Of a DNA stretch of 21,856 nucleotides, positions 1 through 7,521 are shown in pieces (position 1 is the first letter of the stretch; each line of letters begins with the position of its first letter). This stretch comes from Acidimicrobiia bacterium (GTDB lineage: Bacteria > Actinomycetota > Acidimicrobiia > Acidimicrobiales > CATQHL01), in assembly GCA_021296435.1 (NCBI GenBank), contig JAGWAK010000035.1, forward strand, positions 1 to 21,856, read 5' to 3'. The position numbers were made by a program, and so were the translations under genes. Under the pieces are notes generated by a model. It was not told where the DNA came from and ran no database searches. It was given only the letters and a program-made list of their open reading frames with translations.

Positions 1-516
1 CCTGCGCTGGGGCGTCGACGCCTCGAAGACGGCCAGAACCAGGTGCCCGACCGGGTTTGCCGACAGCGCGCAGTAGCCCAGCAGGTCCTCCCAATCGGTG
101 TAGGCGGTCTTGGTCTGATCCAGGCGGTTGGCCGCCAGCAAGTCGTCGAACGGCGTGCGCGGGATGTCGAATTCCTGCACCGTCACCGCCAGCCGGCGGA
201 ACACCTCATGGCGCGGCGCGCCGGCGTACAGGTCGTCGATCTGCTGGTCGAGCCAATCCAGCGCCGCCGAGCGGTCACCGCCGTACTCGTCACCCAGGTT
301 GTCCACGAGTCGGGCGTAGCCGTAGATCGCCTCCAGATGGCTGCGCAGCCGCCGAGGCAGCACTCCCATAGCCACCGGGAAGTTCTCACCGGACGCCCGG
401 GCCATGACGGCGTCGATGTCCGCGAACTGCTCGAGAGGCTCGACCTGCTCGGGCGGAGCAGCCGAGGCGGGTGCCGGCGGACTCATCGGGCCGGCCCGAT
501 CCGCGGTCGGTTCCAT
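1..516 (-). CDS. hpnC: Squalene/phytoene synthase family protein, HpnC-like (partial, C-terminus beyond the left edge)
   Basis: The first 172 codons are visible, starting at ATG 516; the frame is open to base 1. After a Pro/Ala-rich N-terminus (about 1-35) the protein has the trans-isoprenyl head-to-head synthase start: GENFPVAMGVLPRRLR (43-58), then AIYGYARLVDNLGDE with the first aspartate motif D72-x3-D76. The GENFPVA and DNLGDE forms fit the HpnC branch of squalene synthase-like enzymes, which act with HpnD and HpnE to make squalene from farnesyl diphosphate for hopanoids. The second aspartate motif would lie outside the window, so activity cannot be judged. A GGGAGG-type ribosome site sits about 10 nt upstream. 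A second in-frame ATG (484) is a possible start. Phytoene synthase is a less likely reading. Confidence 0.75.
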   Translation of the reverse strand, partial: MEPTADRAGPMSPPAPASAAPPEQVEPLEQFADIDAVMARASGENFPVAMGVLPRRLRSHLEAIYGYARLVDNLGDEYGGDRSAALDWLDQQIDDLYAGAPRHEVFRRLAVTVQEFDIPRTPFDDLLAANRLDQTKTAYTDWEDLLGYCALSANPVGHLVLAVFEASTPQRR

Positions 517-577
517 GGCAACAGCACCCTCCCGTGGGACGGACCGCACCGCTCGGAGCTTCTCCACGATGGCGCGC

Positions 578-608
578 ACCCTACACAACTACTGACCCAA
601 TGGTCCAA
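578..608 (-). promoter_or_regulatory. Possible promoter of the HpnC-like gene
   Basis: On the minus strand TTGGAC (603-608) is followed after 19 nt by TAGGGT (578-583), a TAnnnT-type -10 element as common in actinobacteria. This would give a leader of roughly 55 nt before ATG 516. The spacing is a little long and no experiment backs it. Confidence 0.3.
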
Positions 609-622
609 GTGTTGTGTTGGAC
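583..622. repeat. Overlapping inverted repeats, operator-like
   Basis: Two perfect dyads overlap here: GTCCAA (603-608) with TTGGAC (617-622) around an 8-nt spacer, and ACACAAC (583-589) with GTTGTGT (611-617) around a 21-nt spacer. They cover the predicted -35 of the HpnC-like gene, so a bound regulator would control it. Which protein binds is unknown; the neighbouring MerR/TetR-type regulator is a candidate only by position. Confidence 0.4.
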
Positions 623-738
623 ATTCGTTGCGGGGCGGAGACTACTCCGATCGCACTCCGGTGCCGCCGGGATCCCCCGTCGGCGATGCCGTCGGTGGCA
701 AATCTCATGCTCGGCGGGATTGTGGTCCGGACGGGTCG

Positions 739-1539
739 TTACGAGCCGGCGAGAGCGGGGCCGCCACTCCCACCCACCAGGCCGCGGAACACCTGCGTGA
801 TGGCGTCGAGGACAACCATGCCGGCGATCGCCCGGTTGTCGGCGTCGCCGGGCCGCAGGATGTCGCCCATCTCGGCGACCAGCAGCCGGAAGGCGTCCCG
901 CGCCTCGTTCACGTAGGTGGGCTCGTGCAGCATGGCCCGCTTCGCCAGCTCCAGCAGGACCGGCAGTCCCGGGCGCAGCGCCGCCGCGCAGGCCGTCCCC
1001 GCCGCCCGCAAATCGGGCGGTTGGGGGCCTTGCTCCAGCGCCTCGCGAAAGCGCGCCAGACTTTGCAGCACGACCCGCTCGGCGGCTCGAACGAATACCT
1101 GGCCCTTGGAGTCGAAGTGGCGGTAGAACGTACCCTTGGCGATGTTGGCGCCGGCGCACAGGTCGGCGACGCTCACCTCGCCGTAGCTGTGCACGCCGAA
1201 CGCCTTGATGGCGACGTCGAGGATCCGCTCGGCGATGGTGGACATCCGGGGGTCGTCCCCGTCGGGCATCGGCGCCTCGAACCCTTCGGCGCCGTCGGCG
1301 AGGATTTCGGGCAGCACCTCGGCGATCCGCGCCAGCGGCAGCCTCTGGCGTTGGCGGAGATGCCGGATCACACGCAGCGCGTCGACGTGTTCGGGTCCGT
1401 AGAGAAAGTGCTTGGCGGCAACACGCACCGGCGGCGGGAGCAGTCCCCGCCGGACGTAGTGATGCACCGTCGAGGCCGGCACGCCCGTGCGGTTGGTGAG
1501 TTCAGCCATCGAGAATCTGTCGGTGCGCTGAACGTTCAT
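739..1539 (-). CDS. MerR-TetR double-HTH transcriptional regulator
   Basis: The 266-aa protein carries two DNA-binding domains. Residues 9-80 form a MerR-type winged helix (TGVPASTVHHYVRRGLLPPP, then YGPEHVDALRVIRHLR). Residues 101-150 form a TetR-type HTH (ERILDVAIKAFG, then IAKGTFYRHFDSKGQVF). Residues 150-266 are a helical ligand/dimer domain of TetR type. Either domain alone would be an ordinary regulator; the fusion suggests one dimer that contacts two operators or one long one. ATG 1539 has a GGGA about 5 nt upstream; an internal ATG at 1509 is possible but has no ribosome site. It is divergent from a MATE pump, with a clean inverted repeat between them, the usual layout of a local efflux repressor. 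The ligand is unknown. Confidence 0.85.
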   Translation of the reverse strand: MNVQRTDRFSMAELTNRTGVPASTVHHYVRRGLLPPPVRVAAKHFLYGPEHVDALRVIRHLRQRQRLPLARIAEVLPEILADGAEGFEAPMPDGDDPRMSTIAERILDVAIKAFGVHSYGEVSVADLCAGANIAKGTFYRHFDSKGQVFVRAAERVVLQSLARFREALEQGPQPPDLRAAGTACAAALRPGLPVLLELAKRAMLHEPTYVNEARDAFRLLVAEMGDILRPGDADNRAIAGMVVLDAITQVFRGLVGGSGGPALAGS

Positions 1540-1564
1540 CTTTCCCTACCCCGAATACTCCATC

Positions 1565-1582
1565 GGACGTTAGTTCACGTCC
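1565..1582. promoter_or_regulatory. Palindromic operator candidate between regulator and efflux pump
   Basis: A perfect inverted repeat GGACGT-N6-ACGTCC lies 26 nt upstream of the regulator start and about 100 nt upstream of the MATE start. Its size and symmetry suit a TetR- or MerR-type dimer and its place suits autoregulation. Binding is inferred only. Confidence 0.45.
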
Positions 1583-1630
1583 CCACAGCAGGGACAGGCG
1601 GCACGGCGGGGGCACGGTGACGGCACGCCG

Positions 1631-1648
1631 GCCGGCGGGACCGCCGGC
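1631..1648. repeat. GC-rich hairpin in the MATE gene leader
   Basis: Perfect 8-bp arms (1631-1638 and 1641-1648) enclose a 2-nt GA loop, ending 32 nt before the MATE start and clear of its ribosome site. It could be a leader stem-loop or chance in such GC-rich DNA. There is no following T-run, so it is not a classical terminator. Confidence 0.3.
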
Positions 1649-1680
1649 GCCGTGAGCCGTCTCGCCCGGGAGGCGACCGC

Positions 1681-3009
1681 GTGAGAGGATCCGCACCCGC
1701 CGACGCCCGCCGCCGCTGGGACCGGGAGATCTTCCGCCTGGCGATCCCCGCCTTCGGATCACTGGTGGCCGAGCCCGCGTACGTGCTCGTGGACACCGCG
1801 ATCGTGGGTCACCTGGGCACACCGCAACTCGCCGGTCTGGCACTGGCCGGCCAGCTACTGCTGACCGTGTTCGCCGTTTTCATCTTTCTGGCCTACGGCA
1901 CCACCGCGTCGGTCGCACGGATGCTGGGCGCCGGCCGGCAGGCCGACGCCGCCCGCTGGGGGGTGCAGGCCCTGCTGCTGGCGCTGGTCGCCGGCATCGC
2001 CTCCGGCGCGGTCCTGTACGGGCTGTCGGATCCGTTGCTAAGGCTGCTGGGAGGCGAGGGCGAGGTACTGGTGCAGGCCCGCATCTACCTGCACATCAGC
2101 CTGGCCGGACTGCCCGCCCTGCTGATCATGCTGGCCGGCGTGGGATACCTGCGGGGCGGGCTCGACATGGCGCGCCCCCTGAAGGTGGCGGCGCTGACGG
2201 CTGTCGGGAACCTGGTGCTCGAGGTAATCCTGGTGTACGGGCTGGGTTTCGGCATCGGCGCCTCGGCGCTCTCGACGGTGGTGGCCCAGTGGGTCGGCGC
2301 CGCGCTCTACGTGCGCTGGGTGCTGCAGTCGGCGCGCCCGCACATCTCAAGCCTGCGACCCGATCCGGCCGTCCTGCGCAGGCTGGTGGGCACCGGCGGA
2401 TCGCTACTGGTCCGGACCTCGGCCCTGCACGTGGCCTTCCTCGCGGCCACCGCGGTCGCCGCCCGCACAGGGGTTGCCGACCTGGCCGCACATCAGATCA
2501 ACGCCCAACTGTTCGCCTTCTCCGCTCTTGGACTCGATGCGCTCGCCATCGCCGCCCAAGGCATGATCGGCACGATGCTGGGCGCCGGCGACGCCACGGG
2601 CGCCCGCGGCGTGGGCCGCCGTGTCACCTGGTGGGGGCTGGTGTTCGGGCTGGTGGCGGCCGCGCTGGCGGTGGGGTTGCGCCCCGTGCTGCCGCAACTG
2701 TTCAGCAACGACGCGGCCGTGGTGTCACTGGCGGGATTCCTAATGCTGCACCTGGCGCTGATGCTGCCGATCAACGGCGTGGCGTTCGCCCTCGACGGTG
2801 TGCTGATCGGCGCAGGCGATCTGCGCTACCTGGCCGCCGCCATGGTTGCCGCCGCCGGGGTGTTCGTGCCCCTGGCGGCCGGCGTGCGCCTGGCCGACGC
2901 CGGCATCGGCTGGCTGTGGGGGGCACTGGTGGTCTTCATGGTGGCCCGGCTGGTGGGGGTGTGGTTGCGCTTCATCGACGGCCGCTGGGTGCGCCTCGGG
3001 GGCCAGTGA
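1681..3009 (+). CDS. MATE family efflux transporter (DinF-like)
   Basis: The 442-aa protein has about 12 hydrophobic segments in two similar halves, the normal size and shape of MATE exporters. The N-terminal stretch IPAFGSLVAEPAYVLVDTAIVGHLG (residues 20-44) is the family signature, as is AHQINAQLFAFSALGLDALAIAAQGMIG (263-290) in the second half. Such pumps exchange Na+ or H+ for cationic or hydrophobic compounds across the inner membrane. The start is GTG 1681, with GGGAGG 8 nt upstream. The divergent MerR-TetR regulator probably controls it. The substrate cannot be told from sequence. Its end meets the minus-strand SARP-like gene with only 16 nt between stops and no clear terminator. Confidence 0.9.
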   Translation: MRGSAPADARRRWDREIFRLAIPAFGSLVAEPAYVLVDTAIVGHLGTPQLAGLALAGQLLLTVFAVFIFLAYGTTASVARMLGAGRQADAARWGVQALLLALVAGIASGAVLYGLSDPLLRLLGGEGEVLVQARIYLHISLAGLPALLIMLAGVGYLRGGLDMARPLKVAALTAVGNLVLEVILVYGLGFGIGASALSTVVAQWVGAALYVRWVLQSARPHISSLRPDPAVLRRLVGTGGSLLVRTSALHVAFLAATAVAARTGVADLAAHQINAQLFAFSALGLDALAIAAQGMIGTMLGAGDATGARGVGRRVTWWGLVFGLVAAALAVGLRPVLPQLFSNDAAVVSLAGFLMLHLALMLPINGVAFALDGVLIGAGDLRYLAAAMVAAAGVFVPLAAGVRLADAGIGWLWGALVVFMVARLVGVWLRFIDGRWVRLGGQ

Positions 3010-3025
3010 GCCGGCCGGACCCGAC

Positions 3026-4942
3026 CTATCGGGCTGACGGCACGCCTTCGAGAGCGCCGGCCGGCAGGCCGTCCAACTCCGGCAGCGGCTCCCGCTGGAG
3101 GCGATCCATGTGGCGCATCACCAAGTCGACCTCCCGGCGATACCCCGAGCGACGAGCCGCGGCGATTCTTCGCTGGTAGCACTGTTCGCAGTCCGGGGTG
3201 ATGGCGAGTCCCCGGAGCGTCGCCCAGCGCGCCACCTCCACCCGATCCAACTCCAGCGCCGCATCGGCCAGCCGGTGCACCGTGCTGTCCACCAGGTAAT
3301 CCACGTGGCTGCGCCAGGAGGCGTCGGCCCAGGAGAACGTCACGCCGCTACCGCCGCCGAACGGGGCGCCCCGCACGAGCCAGAGCGCGGCTCGCAGACA
3401 CTCCAGGGCCTGCTGGGGCGGAACCCGATCGGCGAGCCGCAGCCAGGCGGCGAAACGCTCCAGATCGGTGGTGACCTGCTCTGACAGCCGGTACACGCCG
3501 TCCGCGCCGAGATGGGAGAGATACGGCTTGCCGTCGGCGTCCCGGCCGAGGCAGACGCGGGCCCGTGACGCCACGTTGGCGAACGTCTTGGCGCGCGGAG
3601 GTGGCTCGCTGCGTCGCCAGAGCCAGTAGCGGAGCTTGTCGGCGGTCGCCCCGTCACGATGGAACGCCAGGTAGCAGGCCAGATCGAGAGCACGCTGGGA
3701 GGTGAACGGCAACGCCGCCCCGACGGCCTGCACGACGCCGAGCACCTGCAGATCCACCGCGCCCGGCGAGGCGTCGGCGACCGCGGCGCGCAATCCGGCA
3801 TCCGGAGGCTCGCCCGCCCAGCCGAAGCCACCCATTCCGGGGCGCGGGACCGCTGCTGCGCCGGAGCCATCGGCGGCGAGAGCTGACCAGCGACCGCCGT
3901 GGCGGTCGCTGGCACTGTGCGAACCGGCTGACGCCGGTCTCTGCGGAGCGGCGCTGAAGGGAGAACCCGCCGATGTTCGCCCTGCGGCTCCTTGGGGCGA
4001 GGACGGCTCCGGTGCTGCTGCGATGCGCAGGTCCGGCACGAACTTCGGGGAGGTCATGGCCCCGAACCGGAGATCCACACCCACGGGTTCCCAGCGAAGC
4101 GACCGTCCGTTCAGGTGCAGCGTCCAGCCATCACCGAACGCCCGGTGCGGCGCGGCACTCGCGGTCGGATCCCCCAAGCGGGTCGCCGTCACGACAGCCA
4201 GTCCGGGACCGGCCAGGTTCACCAGGCGCGCCCGGCTCTGGGGGTCGTGGCCGTGTGGATCGATGATCACCAGCGGGCGTGGCACGCCGCGCATGCCGTG
4301 CCGGCGCAACTCGGGCAGCGGGTCCCACTGTGCCTCGGCGGCGTCGGCCCTCCTGCGGTGCGTCTCGGCGTCGGCCAACGCCCGGTTCAGCGACGCGACG
4401 ACGCGTACTGCTTCGAGAGCGTCGAGCTCCCAGGCGCAGTTCACGCAGACGACTCTCGGATGTCCGCCGAAACGGTCCGCGGCGAGGTCCGCGGCCAGCG
4501 ACTCGGCGAATGCCAGAACGTCAGCCGGCTCACCCGAGAGCTCGACCGCGCCCAGTTCCTCCAGGTTGGCCATCACCGCCGGGCCGTCCGGCACAACCTG
4601 CCCGAACGGCACGAGCAGCGGCCACGGCGCGCCGCAACCGCCCTCGCCGGCACTGGCACGACCGACCGTCAGTGGCTCGGCGGTCCACGTAAGACCCCCG
4701 TCGATGGCATCGAATCCGGTGGCGGGATCGTCTCGCGGCTCACTCAGCAGCAGCCCGATCGACTCCCGCGCCGTCGTGACGGCCACCACTCTCGGCAGCG
4801 GCCGTCCGTCCAGCCGCGCCGGCACCGCGGCCATGAGTCGCACCAGGGGGTCGGTGAAGTCGCCGTGTCGCCCCGGAGGCTCGGCGACCTCCGCGAGGAC
4901 CGGGTCGCGGAGCGGATCGAACAGTGCTGCCATTCGTGACAC
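3026..4942 (-). CDS. SARP-like wHTH + BTAD protein of the Tad locus
   Basis: With start GTG 4942 the product is 638 aa. Residues 1-295 are a globular region of unknown type. About 300-395 is an Ala/Ser/Pro/Gly linker. Residues 397-490 (DLQVLGVVQAVGAALPFTSQRALDLACYLAFH...) look like the winged helix of SARP/AfsR regulators, and 492-620 like the bacterial transcriptional activator domain of helical pairs. I chose GTG 4942 because GAAGGAG lies 8 nt upstream; GTG 4981 and ATG 4933 are in frame. It is the last gene of the Tad operon, 58 nt after the LysM gene. In many actinobacterial Tad loci, as I recall, LysM and BTAD parts occur in one long protein, so this may be a split version. Whether it binds DNA or acts as a scaffold is not known. 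Confidence 0.7.
   Translation of the reverse strand: MSRMAALFDPLRDPVLAEVAEPPGRHGDFTDPLVRLMAAVPARLDGRPLPRVVAVTTARESIGLLLSEPRDDPATGFDAIDGGLTWTAEPLTVGRASAGEGGCGAPWPLLVPFGQVVPDGPAVMANLEELGAVELSGEPADVLAFAESLAADLAADRFGGHPRVVCVNCAWELDALEAVRVVASLNRALADAETHRRRADAAEAQWDPLPELRRHGMRGVPRPLVIIDPHGHDPQSRARLVNLAGPGLAVVTATRLGDPTASAAPHRAFGDGWTLHLNGRSLRWEPVGVDLRFGAMTSPKFVPDLRIAAAPEPSSPQGAAGRTSAGSPFSAAPQRPASAGSHSASDRHGGRWSALAADGSGAAAVPRPGMGGFGWAGEPPDAGLRAAVADASPGAVDLQVLGVVQAVGAALPFTSQRALDLACYLAFHRDGATADKLRYWLWRRSEPPPRAKTFANVASRARVCLGRDADGKPYLSHLGADGVYRLSEQVTTDLERFAAWLRLADRVPPQQALECLRAALWLVRGAPFGGGSGVTFSWADASWRSHVDYLVDSTVHRLADAALELDRVEVARWATLRGLAITPDCEQCYQRRIAAARRSGYRREVDLVMRHMDRLQREPLPELDGLPAGALEGVPSAR
3887..3912. 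repeat. 26-bp near-perfect palindrome inside the SARP-like gene linker
   Basis: Perfect 12-bp arms (3887-3898 and 3901-3912) are separated by 2 nt. It lies in the low-complexity linker just before the wHTH domain, where a small in-frame insertion would be tolerated. I saw no second copy in this window. Confidence 0.6.
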
Positions 4943-5000
4943 GCGCGGCTCTCCTTCGGCCTGCCTGGTTGTGCGGAGCACCTGTCCGGACGGGGGGACG

Positions 5001-6170
5001 TTACCCCGAAGCCGGCTCGGTCGGAGCGGCCGAAGCTGTGGCCGCGACCGCCGTTGCAGGACTCGCGGGCCACCGCTGGGCGGAATGATCCGGCTGATCC
5101 GGCGGGGGGAGGCGCAAGCGCCAACCGGGATGGATGAGGTTCGGGTCGCGCAGCGTGCCCCCGCCTTCGAGCTGCCCGACGTTCAATTCGAAGATGTCCG
5201 GCCAGCGCAGCGCATCACCCAGATGCCGCTCGGCCAGGAGCCACAGCGAGTCACCCGGCTTCACAACGACCCAGCCCGACTCACCGGGTTCCGCCGCGGT
5301 GACCTGATGGGCCGCCGCGGTGACCTGATAGGCCGCCGCGGTGACCTGATCGGCCGCCGCGGTGAGGTGATCGGCCGGCGGGGCGGCCTGGAGAGCCACC
5401 ACCGGATCCCAGCGCGCCGATGTGGCCTGCTCGACGCTCGCAGCAGGCCGCGCCGGCGATTGCGCCAATCGCGGCCCGACGGGCGTGCCCAGGATCGGCG
5501 CGGGAGCGGCCGCTTCCCGATCCGGCCCGGCGCCCTCCGGTGGCCCCAGGATCGGCGCCGGCGGCGATCCCGCGTCCGGAGCACGCGGTGACATCCCAGT
5601 GGTGGCCGGGATCGCCGCCGACCTCTCGTCCGCTTGCCCACCGGCGTCCATCGGCACGGCGATCTCCGCGAACGACGGGGTTCCCGCCAGCACCGGCTGC
5701 GCCAGCGTCCCGACCGTGCCGGCGGCGGCCACGACGACCGCCACGAGACACACGATGACCGGCTGCATGCCGAGGCCGCGCAGCGGCAGCGACCGGGCGG
5801 TCCGCCCCCGGCAGGCGGCCCGCACCTCGGCCGCGAACGACAGGGCGGCCTGCGACCACCAGATCCAGACAGCGATCGCCAGCACACCGCGGACAGCCCC
5901 GGTCGGAAGCGCACCGCTCTCGATCGCCGCCACCACCGCGGACCATTCCGGCACCCCGGCAGGCAGCGGGTTGCCGACGACCATCACCAGGCAGATCGGC
6001 ACGCCGACCAGGAACAGCCCCAGAGCCACGCACGCTCCGAGCCCCGACACCGCCGCACGAACCTTGCTCTGCATCGCATTCACCCCGCTCTGTTGTCTCA
6101 ACTGCTGCTGTCTCAACCGGCGCTCTGTGACCGGCAAGGTCCGCCGCGGCGGAATCACGGGCGTCGTCAC
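5001..6170 (-). CDS. Membrane protein with C-terminal LysM domain, Tad locus
   Basis: This 389-aa protein has a charged N-terminus, transmembrane helices at about 41-66, 92-110 and 136-158, a Pro/Ala linker (160-295) and one LysM domain at 298-356 (WVVVKPGDSLWLLAERHLGD ... NLIHPGWRLRLP). LysM binds N-acetylglucosamine polymers of peptidoglycan, so the protein may tie the pilus machine to the cell wall. The linker contains four heptapeptide repeats (267-294) and PAPILG twice (204-209, 223-228). The start is GTG 6170, 6 nt after the TadG-like stop; it lacks a strong ribosome site, and ATG 6074 (residue 33) just before the first helix is a fair alternative. The following gene encodes the SARP-like wHTH+BTAD protein. 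Confidence 0.75.
   Translation of the reverse strand: MTTPVIPPRRTLPVTERRLRQQQLRQQSGVNAMQSKVRAAVSGLGACVALGLFLVGVPICLVMVVGNPLPAGVPEWSAVVAAIESGALPTGAVRGVLAIAVWIWWSQAALSFAAEVRAACRGRTARSLPLRGLGMQPVIVCLVAVVVAAAGTVGTLAQPVLAGTPSFAEIAVPMDAGGQADERSAAIPATTGMSPRAPDAGSPPAPILGPPEGAGPDREAAAPAPILGTPVGPRLAQSPARPAASVEQATSARWDPVVALQAAPPADHLTAAADQVTAAAYQVTAAAHQVTAAEPGESGWVVVKPGDSLWLLAERHLGDALRWPDIFELNVGQLEGGGTLRDPNLIHPGWRLRLPPPDQPDHSAQRWPASPATAVAATASAAPTEPASG
5291..5374. repeat. Four tandem 21-bp repeats
   Basis: Units begin at 5291, 5312, 5333 and 5354. The core ccgccgcggtgacctgat is nearly identical in all, the last being most diverged. On the minus strand they encode heptapeptides of the form xQVTAAA in the linker of the LysM protein. 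The unit is a multiple of three, so copy-number change would alter linker length without a frameshift. Confidence 0.9.
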
Positions 6171-6176
6171 CGGGCA

Positions 6177-6638
6177 CTAGCGCCCGGCGCTGACACCCCA
6201 GGTGGCTCGGGCCCCCGCGGAGGCATGGAGCCGCACGCTCCCGCTGCCCAGTCCCAGGACGCGTACAGCGACGTGGCGACCGACCGACACCGAGGCGCGG
6301 TCACCCTGCACCGCGACGTCGGCCTCGAGACCCGATCGGTCCGCCACGGCCCGGGCGGCGGCAACCGCCGCGTCGCCGTCCAGCCGGACCGTTCCCGTCA
6401 ACCGGTAGAAGTCGACGTCCACTTCCTGCACCGCAGCGCGTGCGGCCTGACGGGCCAGGTCCGAGAGAGCTCGGCGCTGTCCCCGCAACTCCGCCGAATC
6501 GATCACGACACCGGCGATGAGCAGGAACGCCACGAACAGGACCGCCACGAACAGGCTCACCACCCCTGTCTCGGCCCGGAGGTCTCTCGTCAGACCCCTT
6601 CTCGGGACCCGTGCCAGGTCGCTCATGCGATGACCCAT
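6177..6638 (-). CDS. TadG-like pilus assembly protein
   Basis: The 153-aa product has one N-terminal helix (about 29-50, GVVSLFVAVLFVAFLLIAGVVIDS) followed by a surface-exposed tail rich in short strands. The helix and the following RGQRRALSDLARQAARAAVQ resemble the TadE/TadG-like family of Flp pilus assembly proteins. Unlike its two upstream neighbours it has Phe instead of Glu at +5 after the glycine, so it may not be processed like a pilin. The frame is open much further upstream, but ATG 6638 shares one base with the stop of the preceding TadE gene (TGATG), which marks the true start; ATG 6626 is the other option. Confidence 0.7.
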   Translation of the reverse strand: MGHRMSDLARVPRRGLTRDLRAETGVVSLFVAVLFVAFLLIAGVVIDSAELRGQRRALSDLARQAARAAVQEVDVDFYRLTGTVRLDGDAAVAAARAVADRSGLEADVAVQGDRASVSVGRHVAVRVLGLGSGSVRLHASAGARATWGVSAGR

Positions 6639-7075
6639 CAGGTGCCCCCGCGGCGCCGATCCACCACTTCGACGGCCGTGGCCTCGAGCGTCACCGACCC
6701 CGGCATGCGCAGGAGCGTGAGGTCTTCGAGCCTGGTGACACAGCGGATACCGACCGCCACTGAACCTCCCGGACGCAGAGCCGACACATCGGCGGCGACG
6801 CTGAACTCCGAGCACCGGACTGAACGTTGCTCCAGGCTCGCCCGCGCGATCCGTTCCGCGGCGTCTGCTGCTGCAAGGGGATGCTGCCGCAGCGAGGCCG
6901 CCCGGGCGGCCTCGGCGGCCGCGTCGCGCATCTCCCCGCGCGTCTGGCCCAAGCGCCACGCCGCTGCCAGGAGCATCAGCGCACCGAGCACCCCGACGAC
7001 GACCAGCACGAACTCCAGCGACAGCACCCCCCGCCGATCCCCGGCGCGATCCGCTGACCTTCCCCGCGCTCTCAC
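6638..7075 (-). CDS. TadE-like pseudopilin (second copy)
   Basis: The 145-aa protein starts at GTG 7075, whose GTGA overlaps the stop of the upstream TadE gene; GAGGG lies about 6 nt upstream. After a basic N-terminus the class IV prepilin pattern appears: RRG, then VLSLEF with Glu at +5, then a hydrophobic helix (about 17-40). A TadE-like tail of 100 aa follows. TadE proteins are minor pseudopilins cleaved by the TadV peptidase and needed for Flp pilus formation. The helix is preceded by DRRG rather than the usual ERG, and cleavage at this glycine is inferred. Confidence 0.75.
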   Translation of the reverse strand: MRARGRSADRAGDRRGVLSLEFVLVVVGVLGALMLLAAAWRLGQTRGEMRDAAAEAARAASLRQHPLAAADAAERIARASLEQRSVRCSEFSVAADVSALRPGGSVAVGIRCVTRLEDLTLLRMPGSVTLEATAVEVVDRRRGGT

Positions 7076-7509
7076 CGGCGACCCTCGGGAATGAACTGCT
7101 CCACCGGTCCTTGCACTTGATGACTCACCGAGGTCGGCAGTCCCGGCACGATCCGGGGAGCCGTGGCCGAGACGGTGACCACCATGTCGCCTCCCGCGCC
7201 GACCACCTCCACAGACAGGTCCCGCACGAGCCGCTCGTCGCCGACGACGGCCTTGGCCAGATCCCGCGGCGAGAACTCCGGCCCGCCCGCCAGTTGCGCC
7301 GTCTCGAGCACGACGTCGGCGGCGTCGGTCACCGCCAGAGCGGCGTTGAACACCAGGCCGAAGTGGATCACGCTCATCACGAGCGCAAGCAGCGCCCCGT
7401 AGAGCAGCGTGAACTCGGTCGTCACGGCGCCGGACTCCGCGCCCAGCCCCCTCGCGGAAACCACCGACCGCTCCAGGAGCGATCGCATCGCGCCGCACCG
7501 TGGTCTCAC
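7072..7509 (-). CDS. TadE-like pseudopilin (first copy)
   Basis: The 145-aa protein shows the TadE pattern clearly: ESG followed by AVTTEF (Glu at +5), then the helix TLLYGALLALVMSVIHFGLVFNAALA (about 34-59) and the DAADVVLETAQLAGG segment typical of TadE. The start is GTG 7509, with GAGGG 9 nt upstream; ATG 7488 is in frame. It follows the Flp pilin gene after 12 nt and overlaps the next TadE gene by 4 nt, so the pilin and pseudopilins are probably made from one message. Confidence 0.8.
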   Translation of the reverse strand: MRPRCGAMRSLLERSVVSARGLGAESGAVTTEFTLLYGALLALVMSVIHFGLVFNAALAVTDAADVVLETAQLAGGPEFSPRDLAKAVVGDERLVRDLSVEVVGAGGDMVVTVSATAPRIVPGLPTSVSHQVQGPVEQFIPEGRR

Positions 7510-7521
7510 TGAACAGCACCC

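Noticed and set aside
43..1620. 525-codon plus-strand frame over the HpnC-like and regulator genes
   Set aside because: Low-complexity Arg/Gly/His-rich translation antisense to two recognisable genes; high GC removes stops.
3010..3025. Terminator between the convergent MATE and SARP-like genes
   Set aside because: Only 16 nt, no stem followed by a T-run.
5291..5374. CRISPR-like array
   Set aside because: Units are contiguous without spacers and encode an in-frame protein repeat.
3702..5591. 629-codon plus-strand frame antisense to the SARP-like and LysM genes
   Set aside because: Ser/Arg/Pro-rich shadow with no domain; the minus-strand genes have LysM and BTAD signatures.
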